Below are positions 20,733-28,449 of a stretch of 64,000 nt of DNA, in pieces. This DNA comes from Gluconacetobacter azotocaptans. GTDB lineage: Bacteria; Pseudomonadota; Alphaproteobacteria; Acetobacterales; Acetobacteraceae. The translations under genes and the position numbers were made by a program. The DNA lies in NCBI RefSeq assembly GCF_014174355.1, contig NZ_JABEQF010000003.1, forward strand, positions 186,001-250,000, given 5' to 3'. The notes beneath the pieces are model-generated. The model had not been told where the DNA came from. It did not search any database and saw only the letters and a program-made list of their open reading frames with translations. Position 1 is the first letter of the stretch. Every line of letters begins with the position of its first letter.

Positions 20733-21215
20733 TCAGGCCAGCGGGAGGAACAGGGCCGCCTTCATGTCCCCCATCGCGCCGAGCATGTCGTGCAACGTGC
20801 TCCAATCGTCCCGGGTTGCAATCGGCTGCCATATCCTCTCCATCGTTTCGACCAGCATCGTGCCGGGGACGACCCGGCAAAAACAGGGACTGGCAAGATC
20901 CAGCCCCGGCCGGGGAGAATGGGATTCGATCCGCCGATGCAACGGCACGAAATCCGCACTTTCGCCGAGGCGGCCATGGGGACTGTTCGCCGCACGATGT
21001 CTGCTCTGTGTTCCACCATACCCGTCGAAGAACAAAAATTCAAACCCAATGGCCGATCGTTCGAGGAAACGCCATGTCCAGGCCACCAACGGGCTGTCAT
21101 CCGCCTTGGAAAGCGATGACAGGACAAGGCGTTTCCTGATACCGCCGTTCATCTCCTTTCCATAACGATCTGGGAAATCGTCGAAGATCTTCTGTAGATC
21201 ATCAACATTCGCCAC
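20733..21215 (-). CDS. Hypothetical protein, atypical composition
   Basis: A 160-residue open frame starting at GTG 21215. I do not recognise a family. The product is mixed polar (DDLQKIFDDFPDRYGKEMNG at the N-terminus) with several Trp and Phe, no signal peptide and no clear membrane segment. Codons are noticeably less GC-rich at third positions than in neighbouring genes (for example runs such as GGG TTT GAA TTT TTG), suggesting acquired DNA or a non-coding stretch. It lies between two minus-strand genes in the same direction. No strong ribosome binding site is seen. Existence as a gene is moderately likely. Confidence 0.45.
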   Translation of the reverse strand: MANVDDLQKIFDDFPDRYGKEMNGGIRKRLVLSSLSKADDSPLVAWTWRFLERSAIGFEFLFFDGYGGTQSRHRAANSPHGRLGESADFVPLHRRIESHSPRPGLDLASPCFCRVVPGTMLVETMERIWQPIATRDDWSTLHDMLGAMGDMKAALFLPLA

Positions 21216-21246
21216 TGGAATCAGGCATTCCGTCAGCCGTGCCAGC

Positions 21247-21317
21247 GATCATGAATAACCGACCGGGTTTCCAAAGGGCAGTGCCCTTTGGCGGGTTTCA
21301 GGGCAGCGCCCCGAAGC
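21247..21317. repeat. Modular intergenic palindrome repeat, copy F
   Basis: Begins GATCATGAATAACCGACC, then CCAAAGGGC-AGT-GCCCTTTGG (21271-21291) and TTTCAGGGCAGCGCCCCGA. It matches copy K (54871 onward) in the same orientation and copy I in the opposite orientation. Confidence 0.8.
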
Positions 21318-21329
21318 AGGCCCATTGGA

Positions 21330-22370
21330 TCAGGATGCCGGGAAGATCGGCAGGTCCAGCGTGTCCGGACGCGGGGCAAAGCAGGCCTCGATATCGGTGG
21401 GGGTCGCCGTCCCGACGTCGGCCCAGCGCGGCGCGTTGTCCTTGTCCACGATCTTGGCGCGCACGCCCTCGGCGAAATCGGGATGGCGGATCAGGCTGGC
21501 GATCAGGCGGTATTCCTGTTCCAGCACCATATTCAGGTCCGGCAGCCGGCGGGCGGCATGATAGGCTCGGAAGGTGACCCGCAGCGCGAAGGGCGAGGCA
21601 TGGCGCAGCGCGTGCAGATCCTCCGCCGCCCAGGGTTCGGGGCAGGCCGCCAGGCGGTCCATGATGTCCGCCACGCCCGGCGCGTCATAGATGGCGTTCA
21701 GGCTGTCGGGGCGCGGCAGGTCCGGCCGGTCGACAGGGCAGGCCATGTCCACGACCTGCCCCGCCGGCTGGCGGGCCAGGCGATCCGCCAGTTCGGGCAG
21801 GGCGGCGGACGGCAGCATCCGGTCGGCAAAGCCCGCCGCCACGGCCTCGGCGCCGAGCATGCGCCCGCCGGTCAGCGCCATGCGCAGGCCGTACAGGCCC
21901 GGCGCGCGCGACAGGATGTACGACCCGCCGGCATCGGGGGTCAGGCCGATGGCGGTTTCGGGCATCGCGACGGTGGTGCGTTCGGTCACGATACGGTAGC
22001 GGACATGGCCGCCCAGCCCGATGCCGCCGCCCATCGCGATACCGTCCATGAAGGACACCACAGGCTTGGGAAAATGCGCCAGCACCGACACCAGGCGGTA
22101 GCCGTCGCGGAAGATGGCAGCGGCGGCGTCCGGCCCGTCGGCCGCCAGCGCGGCGCGGATGGTCCGCAGGTCGCCGCCGGCGCAGAAGGCGCGGGGGCTG
22201 GTGCTGTCGATCAGGATGGTCTCGATCCCGGGATCGTCGCGCCAGGCCTCGAGGCAGGCGGCGATACGGTAAAACAGCGGACGGTCGAGCGCATTGAGCG
22301 CCTTCGGCCGGTTGAGCGTCAGCCGCCCGAGGCGGCCCTGCCGCCCGATCAGCAGCGTGTCGGCATCCAT
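21330..22370 (-). CDS. Enoyl-CoA hydratase/isomerase family protein, 3-hydroxyisobutyryl-CoA hydrolase type
   Basis: About 346 residues from ATG 22370 with AGGAGG ten bases upstream. The crotonase oxyanion-hole segments are FCAGGDLRTI and MGGGIGLGGHVRYR, and MPETAIGLTPDAGGSY carries the acidic residue typical of 3-hydroxyisobutyryl-CoA hydrolases. Length around 350 fits that hydrolase subfamily better than the 260-residue hydratases. It would release 3-hydroxyisobutyrate in valine breakdown. No other valine-pathway genes are adjacent, so the substrate is inferred. Confidence 0.87.
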   Translation of the reverse strand: MDADTLLIGRQGRLGRLTLNRPKALNALDRPLFYRIAACLEAWRDDPGIETILIDSTSPRAFCAGGDLRTIRAALAADGPDAAAAIFRDGYRLVSVLAHFPKPVVSFMDGIAMGGGIGLGGHVRYRIVTERTTVAMPETAIGLTPDAGGSYILSRAPGLYGLRMALTGGRMLGAEAVAAGFADRMLPSAALPELADRLARQPAGQVVDMACPVDRPDLPRPDSLNAIYDAPGVADIMDRLAACPEPWAAEDLHALRHASPFALRVTFRAYHAARRLPDLNMVLEQEYRLIASLIRHPDFAEGVRAKIVDKDNAPRWADVGTATPTDIEACFAPRPDTLDLPIFPAS

Positions 22371-22475
22371 CTTGATGGTTTCCTCCTGTTTTCCCCCGCG
22401 TGATAATATGACAGAAAGATGCGCAAAGCGGGTTGTCGGCCGACAGGGTCGGACGCCGGCAGGAAAGGTGCAAGA

Positions 22476-22985
22476 ATGACGGTTGATTCCCAGACCTACC
22501 GGGATGCGATGGCGCGGCTGGGTGCAGCGGTCAACGTCGTCACGACGGGCACGCGCGACGATCCGGTCGGCTTTACCGCGTCCGCCGTCTGTTCGGTCAC
22601 CGACGCGCCGCCCACCCTGCTGGTATGCATGAACCGGGACTCGCGCGCCCGTCCGGCCTTCCATGCCGGCGGCCCGATGTGCATCAACGTGCTGTCGGCC
22701 GGGCAGCGCGACATTTCCGGCGCGTTCGCCGGCAAGCTGGACATGTACGAACGCTTCACCTTCGGCCACTGGACGACGATGACAACCGGCGCCCCGGTGC
22801 TGGAGGAAGCCGTGACCTCGTTCGATTGCCGGATCGACCGCATCGTCGAGGTCGGAACCCACAGCGTCATCTTCGGCCTGGTCGATTCCATCCGCATCGG
22901 CGGCGCGCTGGGCGGGCTGGTCTATTTCAACCGGGCCTATCACGCCCTGCCGCACGGCGGGCAGGACACGCAGGAGAGCACCTGA
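22476..22985 (+). CDS. Flavin reductase family protein (RutF/HpaC-like)
   Basis: About 169 residues. The FMN-binding split-barrel pattern shows GAAVNVVTTGTRDDPVGFTA, LLVCMNRDSR and CINVLSAGQRDIS. Such proteins reduce FMN or FAD with NAD(P)H for a partner monooxygenase. ATG 22476 is preceded by AGGAAAGG. No monooxygenase gene is next to it, so the partner is unknown. It is divergent from the 3-hydroxyisobutyryl-CoA hydrolase-like gene, and a 43-residue ORF overlaps its stop codon. Confidence 0.9.
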   Translation: MTVDSQTYRDAMARLGAAVNVVTTGTRDDPVGFTASAVCSVTDAPPTLLVCMNRDSRARPAFHAGGPMCINVLSAGQRDISGAFAGKLDMYERFTFGHWTTMTTGAPVLEEAVTSFDCRIDRIVEVGTHSVIFGLVDSIRIGGALGGLVYFNRAYHALPHGGQDTQEST

Positions 22986-23116
22986 TGGCCGTATCCCGAC
23001 GCCGTTCCGCCGACATGCCGCCCGTGATCGACGGGCGCGCGCTGGTCGCGCTGCATACGGGGCTAGCGCTGTTCATCGGGCTGATGGCGTGGTGGACCTG
23101 GTCGCTGCCGGCCTGA
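22985..23116 (+). CDS. Small single-span membrane protein (43 residues), hypothetical
   Basis: The ATG overlaps the flavin reductase stop (TGATG), a translational-coupling arrangement. The product has a basic N-terminus (MAVSRRRSADM) and one hydrophobic helix (LALFIGLMAWWTW) ending near the C-terminus. I do not recognise it. It resembles small inner-membrane peptides with N-in topology. Confidence rests on the coupling and the clean amphipathic layout, not on homology. Confidence 0.45.
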   Translation: MAVSRRRSADMPPVIDGRALVALHTGLALFIGLMAWWTWSLPA

Positions 23117-23138
23117 ACCCGGACGTTGCCCGACCCCA

Positions 23139-23948
23139 TCAGGGCCTGAGGCATACGCGGCCCCTCACACCGGGCAGGCAGGCCAGCAGATAGGCCAGGG
23201 TGCTCAGCGCGCTGATCCAGAACGAGGTCGGGCAGTCGGTCCACCACGACAGCGCCAGCCCGCCCCAGCCTTCGGCCACCGCCAGCACGACCGACAGCAC
23301 GATCCCCCGCCCCGGCGAGGCCGTCAGGCGCTGCGCCGTCGCGGCCGGCCCGACCATCAGGGCGAAGACCAGCAGCACGCCCGTCACCTGCACGCATTCG
23401 GCCGTCGCGATCGCGACGATGGCCAGGAAGGCGGTGGATATCGCGCGCAGCGGCACGCCCCGGGCCTCGGCAGCCTCGGGCTGGAGGCTGGCGAACAGCA
23501 GCGGCCGGGACAGCACCGCCATCGCGGCGAGGCACGCCGTGCCGAACAGCGCCAGCCAGCCCAGCATCGCCCCGTCCACCCCCAGCACGTTACCGAACAG
23601 CAGGGCGGTGGCGCGGGTGGCGGACGTGGTCAGGAAATGCAGGAATAACAGGCCGAACCCCAGGGTGCAGGACAGCACCAGCCCGATGGCGACGTCCCTG
23701 CCCTGGGTGGTGCCGCGCCCGCCCAGGCCCATCGCCAGCCCGGCCGCCACCGTCAGCGCCAGCAATCCCCACAGCGGCGGCACGCCCAGCAGAAGGGCGC
23801 CCGTCGCGCCGGCAAAGCCGACATGCGACAGGGCGTGGCCAGCGAAGCTTTCCCCGCGCAGGACCATGAAATAGCCGACCAGCCCGGACAGGACCGCGAC
23901 GATCCCGGTCGCGGCGAAGGCGTGGCGCATGAATTCGAAGGCGAACAT
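23139..23948 (-). CDS. znuB: Zinc/manganese ABC transporter permease ZnuB
   Basis: About 269 residues with seven to eight hydrophobic segments. It begins with FMRHAFAATGIVAVLSGLVGYFMVLRGESF and includes GHALSHVGFAGATGALL and VTGVLLVFALMVGPAATAQ, the pattern of the ABC-3 permease family. It forms the inner-membrane channel of the zinc importer. The ATPase gene ends 22 bases upstream, and the solute-binding protein gene is further upstream, so the order is znuA-znuC-znuB. Zinc as substrate is supported by the adjacent zur gene and Zur-type palindrome. Confidence 0.92.
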   Translation of the reverse strand: MFAFEFMRHAFAATGIVAVLSGLVGYFMVLRGESFAGHALSHVGFAGATGALLLGVPPLWGLLALTVAAGLAMGLGGRGTTQGRDVAIGLVLSCTLGFGLLFLHFLTTSATRATALLFGNVLGVDGAMLGWLALFGTACLAAMAVLSRPLLFASLQPEAAEARGVPLRAISTAFLAIVAIATAECVQVTGVLLVFALMVGPAATAQRLTASPGRGIVLSVVLAVAEGWGGLALSWWTDCPTSFWISALSTLAYLLACLPGVRGRVCLRP

Positions 23949-23970
23949 GATCGGGTGCTACCGGCCGGAG

Positions 23971-24816
23971 TCAGGTGTCGGCGACGACGAAGATGCGCCC
24001 GCCGGCGCGGATCACCTCGACCGGCGTGCCATACAGGGCGGACAGGACGGGGCCCGTCGCGACCTCGTCCACCGGGCCCAGGCGCGCGGCGCCGCGCCCG
24101 ACATACAGGACCTCGTCCATCACGCCCAGCAGCGGATTCAGGTCGTGGGTGGAAAACAGGACCGCGATGCCCAGCTGGCGGCGGATGTCGTTCACCAGGG
24201 CCACGACCGCGCGCTGGCCATGGGGGTCCAGGCTGGCCAGCGGTTCGTCCAGCAGCAGCAGGCGGGGCCGCCCCACCAGCGCCTGCGCCAGCAGCAGGCG
24301 CTGGCGTTCGCCGCCCGACAGCTGGTGGATCGGCCGTTCGGCCAGATGCGTGGCGCGGACCAGGGCCAGGACGCGATCGACCTCGGCCGCGTCATGGCGG
24401 CGATGGCCGCCCCAGCGCCAGTCGCAGGGCAGGCCCCAGCGTTCGCCATGCAGGGCGGCGGCGATGAAACTGCGCCCGTCCAGGCGCGGCACGACGCGGC
24501 CATGGAACTGCGGCATGTAGCCGATATCGCGGTTGCCGCGCCCGACCGGACGGCCGAAGACCGAAATCTCACCCGCCGCCACCGGCACGATGCCCAGGAT
24601 CGCGCGCATCAGGCTGGTCTTGCCGGCCCCGTTGGGACCGAGAACGCCGACGAACGCCCCTTCGGACACCGTCAGGCTGGCATCGGACAGGATGGTCCGG
24701 CCGCCGATGCGAATGGTGGCGCGATCCAGCCGGACCGGGGGCGCGGCCGGCCCGGGCGGCGGCATGCGCCCGGCCGCGTCGCAGCAGGCGTCGGTCATGT
24801 CGTCCCCAACCGTCAT
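23971..24816 (-). CDS. znuC: Zinc ABC transporter ATP-binding protein ZnuC
   Basis: About 281 residues. Walker A is GPNGAGKTSL, the ABC signature LSGGERQRLLLAQAL and Walker B RLLLLDEPLASLD, followed by the switch His in FSTHDLNP. It powers ZnuB. I choose ATG 24816 because AAAGGATGA lies just before it; ATG 24798 and a GTG at 24855 are alternatives. The 20-30 residues before the ABC fold are Pro/Ala-rich with a CC pair. Repeat copy M separates it from znuA by about 70 bases. Confidence 0.92.
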   Translation of the reverse strand: MTVGDDMTDACCDAAGRMPPPGPAAPPVRLDRATIRIGGRTILSDASLTVSEGAFVGVLGPNGAGKTSLMRAILGIVPVAAGEISVFGRPVGRGNRDIGYMPQFHGRVVPRLDGRSFIAAALHGERWGLPCDWRWGGHRRHDAAEVDRVLALVRATHLAERPIHQLSGGERQRLLLAQALVGRPRLLLLDEPLASLDPHGQRAVVALVNDIRRQLGIAVLFSTHDLNPLLGVMDEVLYVGRGAARLGPVDEVATGPVLSALYGTPVEVIRAGGRIFVVADT

Positions 24817-24855
24817 TTCATCCTTTGTCATGCCAACCGGCTTTTCAAGCGACAC

Positions 24856-24901
24856 GCCTCAGGGCGCCGTTCTTTGGAAAACCATTCGTTTATCCATGAT
24901 C
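24856..24901 (-). repeat. Modular intergenic repeat, copy M, overlapping the znuA stop
   Basis: Read on the minus strand it begins GATCATGGATAAACGAATGG, then TTTTCCAAAG and GGCGCCCTGAGG, a degenerate form of copies F and K. The first twelve bases are identical to copy K and encode the last three residues (Asp-His-Gly) and the stop codon of znuA. Confidence 0.7.
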
Positions 24902-25798
24902 GGGCGGCAGGGCCAAAGCCCCCGACAGGCGATCGAGCGCTCCGGCGATCCAATCCTGGTAGCGCATGCCCTGCGGCAGGCTTTCGCCGACGCGCAGGAC
25001 CGGAATCCCCGCCGCCCGCGCCAGCCCGTCCAGCCGGTCGGTCACGGGGCTGGCCGTCTGGTCGTTCACGATCAGCACCCGCACATGGCGACCGGTCAGG
25101 TCGCCCTCCAGCAGGGCCACGTCGGACGGGGCGGGATCGGTGCCGTTCATGACCGCACGCTGGAATGCCTCGTCGCGCATCGCAAGCCCTACGGCGCGCG
25201 CCATCCCGCCGAAGACCGGTTCGGACGCCGCGACGGGCACGCCCGCATAACGCGCCCGCAGGGCGTCGATGCGCGCCTGCAGCGGAAGGAGAGACGCCAG
25301 GAACACCCGCAGCCTGTCCTGCAACGCGGCCCGGCGGTCCGGCATCAGTTCGGCGCAGTTCTCGGCGAAGGCCGTGGCGAAGGTCCGAACGGCCGCCAGA
25401 TCGTACCACAGATGCGGGTTGTCGCCGTCGCGCCAGCCCACCTGCCTGGACACCACCAGCATGACCGGGTGCGTGCGTGCATCGGCGTTCGTCAGCCGGT
25501 CGATCCAGCCGTCATAGCCGCCGCCGTTGGCGATGACGATCCGCGCCCCACCCACGATGCGGCCGTTCGACGGGCTGGCCTCGAACAGATGCGGGTCGCT
25601 CGACGGGTTGCTCAGGATGCTGGTGACCGCCACATCCGGACCGCCGACCTGCCGCGCGATGTCTCCCCACACCGTCTCGGCCGCGACGACGGGCAGCGGC
25701 GCCGCCCGCGCCGGCCCCGCCAGGAAGGCGAAAACCGCCAGCAGCACGAAGCCCAGGACGGATAGCGGATGGTGACGGCGGAATGCCGGGCAGGACAT
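24890..25798 (-). CDS. znuA: Zinc ABC transporter substrate-binding protein ZnuA
   Basis: About 302 residues from ATG 25798. A signal peptide (basic RRHH, then VLGFVLLAVFAFLAGPARA, cleavage likely after ARA) sends it to the periplasm. Family A-I features are SDPHLFEASPS, NPHLWYDLAAV and a C-terminal lobe with LIVNDQTASP. The His-rich loop of many ZnuA proteins is absent. The extreme C-terminus PPDHG and stop come from repeat copy M. A GTG at 25828 is an alternative start. The perfect palindrome at 25839-25851 just upstream implies Zur repression. Confidence 0.88.
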   Translation of the reverse strand: MSCPAFRRHHPLSVLGFVLLAVFAFLAGPARAAPLPVVAAETVWGDIARQVGGPDVAVTSILSNPSSDPHLFEASPSNGRIVGGARIVIANGGGYDGWIDRLTNADARTHPVMLVVSRQVGWRDGDNPHLWYDLAAVRTFATAFAENCAELMPDRRAALQDRLRVFLASLLPLQARIDALRARYAGVPVAASEPVFGGMARAVGLAMRDEAFQRAVMNGTDPAPSDVALLEGDLTGRHVRVLIVNDQTASPVTDRLDGLARAAGIPVLRVGESLPQGMRYQDWIAGALDRLSGALALPPDHG

Positions 25799-25838
25799 GG
25801 CGGGACGATCCGGAAGGGGCACGGGCACGAAGTTATAC

Positions 25839-25851
25839 GTTATAATATAAC
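25839..25851. promoter_or_regulatory. Zur-type operator between znuA and zur
   Basis: GTTATA-A-TATAAC is a perfect 13-bp palindrome in an unusually AT-rich island, matching the alphaproteobacterial Zur box. It overlaps TATAAT-like -10 sequences on both strands, so zinc-bound Zur could silence znuA and zur together. An extra half-site GTTATA starts at 25832. Confidence 0.85.
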
Positions 25852-25965
25852 AAATATCGAGCCTTCATATAGCGCGCTTTCCGGCGTATGGAAACCGGGG
25901 GCCGGGCCGCCCGGGGCGGCGTCGCCACGCGGGCTGGCGCAATGGGGGGCGGACGGAAGGCCGGC

Positions 25966-26487
25966 ATGACAGGACACAGCTTCACCGACAGGACCGGAGC
26001 ATTGCTGGACAGTGCGGAACGGCTATGCGTGGCGCGCGGATCGCGGCTGACGGAACTGCGGCGCCTGGTCCTGGGCCTGGTGCTGGATGCCGGGCGGCCG
26101 GTGGGCGCCTATGACCTGCTGGACGGACTGCGCGCCGACAAGAAGGGCGCGGCCCCGCCTACGGTCTACCGGGCCCTGGATTTCCTGCTGGAACAGGGGC
26201 TGATCCACAAGATCCAGCGCCTGTCGGCCTTCGTCGGCTGCACCCACGTGCTGGACGCGTCGCACGCGCATGCCGGGGGGTGCCATCCACACGCGGCGCA
26301 GTTCCTGATCTGCACCGGGTGCGGGCAGGTGACGGAACTGGACGACCGCAACATCGTCCACGCGCTGGTCGATGCGACGCGGGACATCGGCTTCATGGTG
26401 CGCCAGTCGACGGTCGAGGCCGAGGGGCTGTGCGGCGCCTGCCGGACCGGATCGCCCGTCCCCGCGCGGGCGGACGGCGCGCCCTGA
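25966..26487 (+). CDS. zur: Zinc uptake regulator Zur (Fur family)
   Basis: About 173 residues from ATG 25966, preceded by GGAAGG. An N-terminal winged helix includes PPTVYRALDFLLEQGLIHKI; the regulatory half includes HPHAAQFLICTGCGQVTEL and a final CGAC, giving the two Cys-x-x-Cys pairs of a structural zinc site. It represses zinc import genes when zinc is abundant. Divergence from znuA over a Zur-type palindrome supports Zur rather than Fur. The frame extends upstream to 25888 without conserved sequence. Confidence 0.92.
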   Translation: MTGHSFTDRTGALLDSAERLCVARGSRLTELRRLVLGLVLDAGRPVGAYDLLDGLRADKKGAAPPTVYRALDFLLEQGLIHKIQRLSAFVGCTHVLDASHAHAGGCHPHAAQFLICTGCGQVTELDDRNIVHALVDATRDIGFMVRQSTVEAEGLCGACRTGSPVPARADGAP

Positions 26488-26559
26488 TTTTCGGCGCGCC
26501 CGCCCCCGCGCCACACGCCGCCGGATGACATCCCGACAGATCGCTATACAATCGGAGCC

Positions 26560-27360
26560 ATGGTGAAGAACGGATTCAGGGTCAGGCCGGCCGGCCTGAG
26601 GGATCGGCGAACGGGGCTGACGCCGTTCCGGATCGAAGACGCACAGGGCCGGCAGGTGGCCCGAATTGCAGCGCGTCGCGACACGCAGGCCCTGGCCCTG
26701 TACTGGCGGGGCCGCGGCTGTCGCGAACTGGCCGGCATCCTGCCGGGATATGGACCCGAGGACCGTCTGCGGCGGAGTATCGACATGGCGCGTTCCCGCC
26801 TTTCTTCCGACGACATGCGCGAACTGCCGCTGCCCGAAGGCGCCGCCGACCGGCAGCCCCCCCGCCCGCGCGTGCCCCGCGCGGTGCGGCGCCCCGCGAT
26901 CAGCACCGCGCAGGACGATCTGTTCCAGACCCGCACGCCGGCCGAACCGGCGGCGGTCGCCCCGGCACCCGCGCCCCCGGCGACGCCGCCCCGACGGGTC
27001 GCGCATCTGGATGCCGGCGAAATCCAGCTGGCGCGGGTGCATTATCGCGGCCTTCAGCCGTCGGACCCGCCCGACAGCTTCCTCTATCACATCGCGTCGT
27101 CGCGCCACGCCGAACAGATGCTGCGCGACGGGCTGGATCTGAACCCCCGGCAACCGCTGCCGCTGACCGAGCGGGGCGGCGTGCCGTACTGGCTGTCGCT
27201 GCTGGTAGATGACGCCGACGTCATGATGGACGGGGCGGAGGAAGAGGACATCGCCGTCCTGCGTCTGAAGCGGTTCATGGTCGATGACCTGATCGAGGAC
27301 GACCCGGATGCCACCCGCAGTTCCGGCGTCGCCTGCTATTTCCTGACCGGCGGCGGCTGA
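26560..27360 (+). CDS. Hypothetical two-domain protein, C-terminus loosely ADP-ribosyltransferase-like
   Basis: About 266 residues, not recognised with certainty. Residues 1-80 look like a small folded domain (FRIEDAQGRQVARIAARRD) with a possible helix-turn-helix ending RSIDMARSRL. A Pro/Ala-rich linker spans about 95-145. The C-terminal 110 residues contain LYHIASSRHAEQMLRDGLDL and GVPYWLSLL, a pattern reminiscent of the YH..S...a..IL.dGL opening of KptA and DarT-type ADP-ribosyltransferase folds; this is inference from pattern only. It follows zur by about 70 bases and precedes an asparaginase gene by 33. Codon use is native. Confidence 0.6.
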   Translation: MVKNGFRVRPAGLRDRRTGLTPFRIEDAQGRQVARIAARRDTQALALYWRGRGCRELAGILPGYGPEDRLRRSIDMARSRLSSDDMRELPLPEGAADRQPPRPRVPRAVRRPAISTAQDDLFQTRTPAEPAAVAPAPAPPATPPRRVAHLDAGEIQLARVHYRGLQPSDPPDSFLYHIASSRHAEQMLRDGLDLNPRQPLPLTERGGVPYWLSLLVDDADVMMDGAEEEDIAVLRLKRFMVDDLIEDDPDATRSSGVACYFLTGGG

Positions 27361-27393
27361 CCGCCCCCACACGCACCAAGGACGAACCCACCC

Positions 27394-28392
27394 ATGGACA
27401 CAGCAATCGCGGAAGTCGAACGCGGCGGCCGCGTGGAATCGCGCCATGCCGGCACCGCCGTGGTGGTGGACGCCGTCGGGGACGTGGTCTTCGCACTGGG
27501 GGACATCGAGCGCCCGACCTTTCCGCGTTCGGCCGTGAAGGCGTTCCTGGCCCTGCCGCTGGTGGAAAGCGGCGCCGCCGACCGGCTGGGCCTGGGTGAC
27601 GAGGAACTGGCCCTGGCCTGCGCGTCGCACACCGGCGAGCCCGCGCATGTCGCCGTCGCCGCCCGGATGCTGGCGCGGGCCGGCCGCGACGTCGGCTGCC
27701 TGGAATGCGGCACGCACTGGCCGGTAGACGACGCCGCGGCGCGCGACCTGGCGCGGAGCGGCGGCGCGCCGTCCGCGCTGCACAACAATTGTTCGGGCAA
27801 GCATGCGGGCTTCATCTGCCTGGCCTGCGACCGGGGCGAGGCGCCGGGCGGCTATGTCGATCCCGGACACCCGATCATGCGCGAGGTCACGGCGGCGCTG
27901 GCCGACGTCACCGGCGCCCCGCACCGGGCCGACAACCGGGGCATCGACGGATGTTCGATCCCGACCTACGCCATTCCGCTGCGGGCGCTGGCCCACGGCT
28001 TCGCGCGCTTCGGCACCGGGCACGGGCTGGGGGCCGAGCGGGCACGGGCCGCGGCACGCCTGCGTGCCGCCGTGGCCGCGTCGCCGTTCATGGTCGCCGG
28101 CACCGGACGGTTCGACACCCGCCTGATGCGGGCGCTGGGCCCCCGGGTCTTCAGCAAGATGGGGGCCGAGGGCATCATGGCCGCCAGCCTGCCGGAGCAG
28201 GGCCTGGGCATCGCCGTCAAATGCCATGACGGCGCGCCCCGCGCGGCCGAAGTGGCGATGGCCGCCCTGCTGATCCGCTTCCTGGGTTCCGCGGGCGGGG
28301 ATGACCCGATACTGGACACATTGGCCCGGTACGAACTGAAAAACTGGAACGGCCTCAGGGTCGGGGAAGTGCGCGCCACCGGCGTGACCTGA
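27394..28392 (+). CDS. L-asparaginase, Rhizobium etli type II (class 3)
   Basis: About 332 residues. The protein reads PTFPRSAVKAFLALPL near the N-terminus, NNCSGKHAGF in the middle and IDGCSIPTYA later; these carry the conserved Ser, Lys and two Cys of the R. etli AsnA-type asparaginases, which are unrelated to the E. coli enzymes. It hydrolyses asparagine to aspartate and ammonia, likely in the cytoplasm. An MFS sugar porter follows 57 bases downstream and may be co-transcribed. Confidence 0.9.
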   Translation: MDTAIAEVERGGRVESRHAGTAVVVDAVGDVVFALGDIERPTFPRSAVKAFLALPLVESGAADRLGLGDEELALACASHTGEPAHVAVAARMLARAGRDVGCLECGTHWPVDDAAARDLARSGGAPSALHNNCSGKHAGFICLACDRGEAPGGYVDPGHPIMREVTAALADVTGAPHRADNRGIDGCSIPTYAIPLRALAHGFARFGTGHGLGAERARAAARLRAAVAASPFMVAGTGRFDTRLMRALGPRVFSKMGAEGIMAASLPEQGLGIAVKCHDGAPRAAEVAMAALLIRFLGSAGGDDPILDTLARYELKNWNGLRVGEVRATGVT

Positions 28393-28449
28393 CCGCCTGC
28401 CTGCCCCCGCCGTCCGGACCTGAAAACAACAAGAAAAAAGGCTCCGCCC

